A stretch of DNA of 10,100 nt from Spirochaetaceae bacterium (GTDB lineage Bacteria > Spirochaetota > Spirochaetia > SZUA-6 > Fen-1364): assembly GCA_003141795.1 (NCBI GenBank), contig PLNO01000003.1, positions 432 through 10,531 of the forward strand. Direction: 5' to 3'. Shown one piece after another: positions 6,594 to 10,100 of this stretch. Numbering within the stretch: the stretch's first letter is position 1; each line of letters begins with the position of its first letter. The position numbers and the translations under genes were made by a program. A model generated the notes under the pieces. The model searched no databases. It was not told the DNA's origin and worked only from the letters and a program-made list of their open reading frames with translations.

Positions 6594-6638
6594 CACCTTT
6601 GCAATTCCGAATTCGCAAAGGTGTACTCACTACACCTT
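6594..6638 (-). other. oriT: Candidate oriT: overlapping hairpins upstream of mob
   Basis: On the - strand, AAGGTGTA-GTGAG-TACACCTT (6618-6638) is a perfect 8-bp stem with a 5-nt loop. It resembles the pMV158 nick hairpin, AAAGTATA-GTGTGT-TATACTTT, nicked within TAGTGTG/TTA. By analogy the nick would fall after TAGTGAG. One arm is shared with a second hairpin, CACCTTTGC (6594-6602) with GCAAAGGTG (6615-6623), extended by four inner pairs with one bulged C. Alternative hairpins that share an arm are also a feature of pMV158-type oriT. The site is 103-123 nt upstream of the relaxase start. Which strand is nicked is inferred from motif similarity only. Confidence 0.65.
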
Positions 6639-6701
6639 CCTCGTGTACTCGAAAGGTTCCATGAGCCAGTGGGCTCTGCCCCCCTGGACCCCTACCAAAG
6701 C

Positions 6702-6732
6702 CACGGCCGACGCGCTTCGCGCGCCGGCCGTG
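6702..6732. repeat. Very GC-rich long hairpin between mob/oriT and the 221-aa gene
   Basis: CACGGCCG (6702-6709) pairs with CGGCCGTG (6725-6732). Inside it, CGCGC (6711-6715) pairs with GCGCG (6719-6723) around a TTC loop, with a single A.C mismatch: 13 paired bases in 31 nt. A smaller hairpin, GAGCC-AGTG-GGCTC, lies at 6663-6676. The large one is 24 nt after the stop of the - strand 221-aa gene, so it could end the par operon, although no T-run follows. It could equally belong to the transfer origin region. Confidence 0.55.
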
Positions 6733-6755
6733 CGAACCTGAACCAAGTACGCCCT

Positions 6756-7421
6756 CTACTTCTCTGCTCGCTTCCCGTTACCGCTTTTTGGCGGCATGGA
6801 AGGCCCGAAGGTGAAACGATACCCAGGCGCGTGTGGTGATCCCGGAGGCGTCGGATCGCGCAGCAGTTCGTCAAGGTTGAGTTTGTCGCCGAGAACAGTC
6901 TTGGCGATTGCCTCAATTGAAACTGGCGCCCCATCAAGTTCACCGCTCAGGTTTGCTCTGCAGAATTGGAAGTCGTTGTAGTGGAGGAGCACTTCCTCAA
7001 GCTGCCCCTTGAACGGCCGTGACGCACTCTCATGGCCGGTGATAGATGGGAACATTGATTCTTCGCCATGCTCGAAGGCTTGAAAATCGGGTCGTTGCCC
7101 TTCGTTTAGTTTCTTCATGACGAACCCTATTCCCGCGAATAGAGGGACGTTCACTTCGTAGAACCCGTCATCGCGCAGATTCCAATGAAGCCACCGCCTT
7201 AGAAGCCATTCGATAGCCTCCGTCTCGCTCCAGAAGTTCGATTTGATGGCGTAAGCACGTACCGCAAACAGTCCATGTTTTGCGGCTGCCTTTCTTACCG
7301 CCCAGCCGAGATCTCGAGTCTTGTTAAAGCACATCACCTTCGATTGACCACGTAGCCCAAAAAAGAGATACGTGAACGACGGTTTCTCAGCCGGCCCCAA
7401 GTCATCTTTACTCCAATCCAT
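6756..7421 (-). CDS. Unrecognised 221-aa protein, third gene of the par operon
   Basis: I do not recognise a family. The N-terminal half alternates strands and helices (FTYLFFGLRG, LGWAVRKAAAKHGLFAVRAY). It then has a Trp-rich helix (EAIEWLLRRWLHWNLRDDGF) and a hydrophobic segment (VNVPLFAGIGFVMKKL) too short and interrupted for a clear membrane span. The C-terminus (from about 190) is Pro/Gly-rich and basic (FGPSMPPKSGNGKRAEK). There is no signal peptide, so it is probably cytoplasmic. GGAGGAG lies 8 nt before the ATG and the gene begins 56 nt after the parB stop on the same strand. It is therefore likely co-transcribed with parAB, followed by a strong hairpin. A role in plasmid maintenance, transfer control or regulation is possible from position only. 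Confidence 0.8.
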   Translation of the reverse strand: MDWSKDDLGPAEKPSFTYLFFGLRGQSKVMCFNKTRDLGWAVRKAAAKHGLFAVRAYAIKSNFWSETEAIEWLLRRWLHWNLRDDGFYEVNVPLFAGIGFVMKKLNEGQRPDFQAFEHGEESMFPSITGHESASRPFKGQLEEVLLHYNDFQFCRANLSGELDGAPVSIEAIAKTVLGDKLNLDELLRDPTPPGSPHAPGYRFTFGPSMPPKSGNGKRAEK

Positions 7422-7477
7422 CCTTTCACTCCTCCGTTTGTCGTTACAACTCGCGATCTTTCAATCTGCTTACTCAT

Positions 7478-8443
7478 CTACCTGCAAAGCTGATCCACCA
7501 CGTGACTCAGTTCTTCATAAGTCGAGAAGCTAACTACCAGCCTTCCCGAACGACCTTCGGGATCAAGATCAACCCTTGCAGCCGCTCCGGTTGCCGCATG
7601 CACGCGGTCCGCCATAGAAGTCCAGTCAGCACCCTTGTCACGACTCTGCTCTGTGCTTCCTCCTTTCGATTCCAAGCCCTCATTACCTGATTCTTCAACG
7701 GCCGCCTCCGGCTCGTCCGCCGGGGCGGGAGCCGACATTGGCGAAGTTAACTGACCTGGTTCACCTCGGTCCTCCGCTGCCGCTGTTCCGCGCTCTTTCG
7801 CGCGCACCTGCTCATACCCCGCGTAAATGGAGATCTCTCCTCGCTCGACCTGTGCTGCTACCTCCGGATGGGAAACTACCTTGCGCGCGCGCTCGATTTT
7901 CCGAGGATTCACCCCGATCGCCCGGCCAGTCCGTGCCGCAGACTTCCTCTCACCCGCTCCATTAGCGCCAATTGGCGCTAATGGAGCGCTTCCACGGAAA
8001 CCCTCAAATTTCTTATCCACCAACGAAAGCACTCTCATGATCTGTGCGTCGTCCAGGTTTCGCCGGTCTATCTGCTTGTGAAAGGCGTGTAGCAATGCCT
8101 CGTTCTCGCTCGAAAAGGTCACCACTCGCACCGGAATAGCATTCAGTTGCAGCTCAAGTGCTGCGCGCAGGCGTGTATGGCCATCAAGCAAGAGATATTT
8201 CGTGCCTTCCATGGTTGTTTCTTTCATGACCTCAGGCGCATCATGAGGATCGAAGCCTCGTTTCTCGATGGAAGCGATCACGGCTTGGAGCACTCGCTCC
8301 TCGATTGGAAACAGAGACTCAAATGGCTCGCGCGTTATTATCTGGTCGACTCCCAAGTTGATGACTTCGATCCTGGTGACCTGAGAATTGCTGCCCACCT
8401 CGGCTCGTGTACGCAGACCATCGATGTTCATCTTGCCGCCCAT
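7478..8443 (-). CDS. parB: ParB-family plasmid partition protein
   Basis: A 321-aa protein. ParB proteins bind a centromere and are moved by ParA. The N-terminal ParB/Srx domain spans about 25-125 and contains YLLLDGHTRLRAALEL, with the DGHTR box at 87-91. A helix-turn-helix-like region follows (ARTGRAIGVNPRKIERARKV, about 170-188). Then comes a long acidic, Pro/Ala/Ser-rich linker (215-275) and a short C-terminal domain (about 290-320, GRLVVSFSTYEELSHVVDQL) like the dimerisation domain of chromosomal-type ParB. The start codon follows the parA TGA with no gap, and its AAGGAG lies inside the end of parA, so translation is coupled. Residues 152-163 (SAPLAPIGANGA) are encoded by a 34-bp perfect palindrome and look like an insert between the N-terminal domain and the HTH. 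Confidence 0.9.
   Translation of the reverse strand: MGGKMNIDGLRTRAEVGSNSQVTRIEVINLGVDQIITREPFESLFPIEERVLQAVIASIEKRGFDPHDAPEVMKETTMEGTKYLLLDGHTRLRAALELQLNAIPVRVVTFSSENEALLHAFHKQIDRRNLDDAQIMRVLSLVDKKFEGFRGSAPLAPIGANGAGERKSAARTGRAIGVNPRKIERARKVVSHPEVAAQVERGEISIYAGYEQVRAKERGTAAAEDRGEPGQLTSPMSAPAPADEPEAAVEESGNEGLESKGGSTEQSRDKGADWTSMADRVHAATGAAARVDLDPEGRSGRLVVSFSTYEELSHVVDQLCR
7955..7988. repeat. 34-bp perfect palindrome inside parB
   Basis: The half-site CGCTCCATTAGCGCCAA (7955-7971) is followed directly by its exact reverse complement (7972-7988), with no spacer and no mismatch. It lies in frame within parB, encoding about residues 152-163 between the ParB/Srx domain and the HTH. It is too long for chance. 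It may be a centromere-like or operator site, or a palindromic insertion tolerated in a linker. Confidence 0.9.
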
Positions 8444-9201
8444 TCAAAACTCCTTTGCTTCGCGGTCGGCTCCGACCACCTGCGCCAGACCTTTGATTGC
8501 CTCGTATAGGTGCACTTTGGGCCCAACTGCAGAGATTCGCTCAGCTGCCTCAATAGCCCTTTGGACGTAACCGCTCTCTTGAACTGTTATAGGGAGGACC
8601 CTCTCGCCAAATGTGCTTCGGTACAGAGTTTCGAATTGGCCGCGCAATGAATCGGTTACTCCCTTCCGTGGCCTTCGCGCGCAGTTAAGAAGGACTCGCC
8701 ACGAGTCGAGCCTGTCAGTATCGACAGCAAGCTGATCGCGGAGAAAGATGGCGCCTTTGTAGTCAAACTGCGTGTAGCGGACCGGCGTGATGACACGATC
8801 AGAAGCGTTCACCGCATTCAGAATGATATTGTCGTAGGTGGGGGCGCAATCGATGATGACGTAGTCATAGTCCAGCGACGAGTCATGAAGCAGGCGCTTC
8901 AGAGTGTTTGTCCCGATCGCTCTGAGATTTGCTAAAGAGAACGACGACGCGAGGATATCTACGCCTTCAAGACGCGTACGCAAAATATTGCCCGTGAGGT
9001 CGTGACCGTTCAACGCTAGGGCAATGTTTTTCCCGTCCGCCAAAGACAAATCGGCGATACTCCAGAATGTGATCGAATTCTGCAGATCTAGATCGATCAA
9101 AAGAACGCGATATCCAGCTTTGAAAGCCATCTAGCGAGCAATATGCAAAAGCTGCTCTTGCCAGTGCCTCCCTTGATGCTACAAAACGCCAGTATGAACA
9201 T
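8444..9201 (-). CDS. parA: ParA-type partition ATPase, with an apparent frameshift after codon 28
   Basis: The start at 9201 has GGAGG 5 nt upstream and gives MFILAFCSIKGGTGKSSFCI, with a deviant Walker A motif (KGGTGKSS, residues 10-17). This frame ends in a TGA about 11 codons later. The -1 frame from about 9118 continues as AGYRVLLIDLDLQNS, then DYVIIDCAPTYD (Walker B) and NAVNASDRVITPVRYTQFDY, to a TGA at 8444-8446. Joining the frames at SK|AGYRV gives about 252 aa with every ParA motif in place, so one base is missing or a -1 slip occurs at the AAG codon (9118-9120). An internal ATG at 9130 alone would lack Walker A and be inactive. Upstream of parB and co-transcribed with it. Whether this is a decayed gene, a sequencing error or recoding is not decidable here. 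Confidence 0.85.
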
Positions 9202-9561
9202 GATTACCTCCTTGATGCCTATCAGAGCGAGTTCGGCGAGCACGACAAGCACGCTCTTAATTGTGCGAGCCCACATCATTTTGATTTGCGATCTACCGTG
9301 GCTTTCCGGGTCCTCCCGCCCGCAGACCAGGCATAGACCGCAATCCACGCGCGGAGTGTCCGATCCCAGAAGTTCCCCAAGCGAGTCCCTGTGAATTCCC
9401 ACATAGACCAACTGGGATCGCCGCATGCGTCGCGAAGAGTCGCGAGACTCTGTTGAGCGGTGGAACCACGGTGACGGGTGACGGGTGATGACGATTTCCT
9501 TGAGCATCGAACCCCAAATACTGCAAACGTGATTTGTTACCATTTGAACCGTCACCATCCG
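9202..9561. other. 360-nt spacer between the primase gene and parA
   Basis: There is no convincing gene. Three - strand frames stay partly open but resemble no family I know. The stretch holds the parA RBS (GGAGG, 9207-9211), a 6-bp hairpin AGAGTC-GCGA-GACTCT (9436-9451) and GGTGACGG-type repeats at its right end. It is the natural place for the parAB promoter and possibly a partition or replication site. Confidence 0.5.
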
Positions 9562-9566
9562 TCACC
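9470..9566. repeat. GGTGACGG repeats in both orientations
   Basis: GGTGACGG occurs at 9470-9477 and 9477-9484 on the + strand, with a third degenerate unit (GGTGATGA, 9484-9491). It occurs again on the - strand, as CCGTCACC at 9549-9556 and 9559-9566. The last copy overlaps the stop codon of the primase gene. Two clusters facing each other across about 60 nt could be iteron-like or parS-like sites. Because such Gly/Asp/Thr-coding repeats also occur in coding tails, decayed coding sequence is an alternative. Confidence 0.4.
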
Positions 9567-10100
9567 CTTTCCCGCGATAGTGAAGACCCACCCAATACTT
9601 GCCCGTTTTCGTAGTCCTTTTTCGCATGCCCCGCTCGGACATAGCCTCGGAGAACGTTCGCTGGGAGAGCATCTCTGTCCCGGAGTTTTTTGCCCACTCA
9701 ACATAGCCGCGGTAGAGATCGGACGACCGTATAAGTGCAGCGGAATCGTGATCAGTCATGTCTGTAAGGAACTCACCAAGCCTATCTTCAGACTCGCGAT
9801 AGCCCGCGACGGCGTCGCGCACCACCTGCGGAGTTACTAGGCCTTCCTTTTGATAGCGAAGGAATCCCTCGGCCATCCAGCGCAGGATTCCGGGTGCCTC
9901 CGCCATGAGTTGCTCCTCGAGCTTGGGGTTTACGTCTTCTGGCCGGACCACGTGGTCAAATGGTATGAGTACGATTCTTCTCCAAATAGCGTGGTCGCTA
10001 CCCTGGATTCGTGGAAGGTGGTTGGTACAAAATACGATCTTGCACTGGGGCCGGTAAGCGAAATACTCGCCGTATAGAAAGCGAGCGGCCACTTCATCAC
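9562..10100 (-). CDS. P4-type plasmid/phage primase-helicase (SF3), C-terminal part
   Basis: About 178 residues are visible; the 5' part lies beyond the right edge (the frame runs to the last base, with DEVAARFLYGEYF at the edge). The sequence KIVFCTNHLPRIQGSDHAIW then RRIVLIPFDH is the hallmark of SF3 replicative helicases of the P4 alpha/D5 type: a hydrophobic strand ending in Asn (motif C, sensor 1), then G-x-D-x-x-I-W-R-R carrying the arginine finger. LEEQLMAEAPGILRWMAEG and the following helical/winged-helix-like region (GEFLTDM, SDLYRGYVEWAKNSG, RTFSEAMSERGMRKRTTK) fit the family's C-terminus, which probably binds origin DNA. Walker A and B should lie outside the window. It is the likely replication initiator/helicase of the element, upstream of and on the same strand as parAB. 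Confidence 0.87.
   Translation of the reverse strand, partial: DEVAARFLYGEYFAYRPQCKIVFCTNHLPRIQGSDHAIWRRIVLIPFDHVVRPEDVNPKLEEQLMAEAPGILRWMAEGFLRYQKEGLVTPQVVRDAVAGYRESEDRLGEFLTDMTDHDSAALIRSSDLYRGYVEWAKNSGTEMLSQRTFSEAMSERGMRKRTTKTGKYWVGLHYRGKG

Noticed and set aside
7502..8509. Several + strand open frames opposite parB
   Set aside because: They are shadows of the well-supported - strand parB and parA genes.
8444..9201. Confident programmed ribosomal frameshifting in parA
   Set aside because: The slip site is not a recognised heptamer and no downstream pseudoknot was identified by eye; error or mutation is simpler.
9097..9558. A 153-aa - strand protein ending in the ParA Walker A segment
   Set aside because: The ParA-like part starts at the internal ATG 9201 with its own RBS. 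The upstream part resembles no family and is probably just open frame.
1..10100. CRISPR array, tRNA or rRNA gene
   Set aside because: I saw no regularly spaced direct repeats and no cloverleaf or rRNA-like sequence on either strand.

Overview
The window looks like part of a plasmid or an integrated mobilizable element from an environmental, probably Gram-negative bacterium. The base composition is moderate in GC, there is one Sec signal peptide with a small-residue cleavage site, and most genes have strong AAGGAG/GGAGG ribosome binding sites. The sequence alone does not fix the genus. An Acidobacteriota or proteobacterial host would fit, but that is only an impression.

Left half, mainly + strand (1-4947), cargo. 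The edge holds a decayed IS3-type transposase on the - strand (1-294). It abuts a perfect 14-bp inverted repeat (284-327). Then comes a run of + strand genes: a DndB-like DGQHR-family protein (389-1471), a probable ribbon-helix-helix protein (1486-1824), a small acidic protein (1861-2124) and a secreted protein of unknown function (2246-2980). The first three are tightly spaced and look like one operon; the fourth follows a 121-nt gap with its own dyad. A 357-nt non-coding stretch (2981-3337) with a strong hairpin and a possible gene remnant precedes a calcineurin-like metallophosphoesterase (3338-4126). The last + strand gene is an AbiEi-type antitoxin/transcription factor (4387-4947) with a dyad just upstream but no toxin gene after it.

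Right half, all - strand (5223-10100), backbone. Read in the direction of transcription it holds: the C-terminal part of a P4-type primase/SF3 helicase (cut by the window edge), a 360-nt spacer with GGTGACGG repeats, parA (apparent frameshift after codon 28), parB (start codon directly after the parA stop), an unrecognised 221-aa gene in the same operon, a non-coding region with an oriT-like structure, and a MobV/Pre-type relaxase. Replication, partition and mobilization therefore lie together, as in a mobilizable plasmid core. The cargo and backbone arms converge at 4948-5222.

The most striking non-coding signals are a 34-bp perfect palindrome inside the parB reading frame (7955-7988) and the overlapping hairpins upstream of the relaxase (6594-6638). 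The latter resemble the pMV158-type oriT in layout and in the sequence around the nick.
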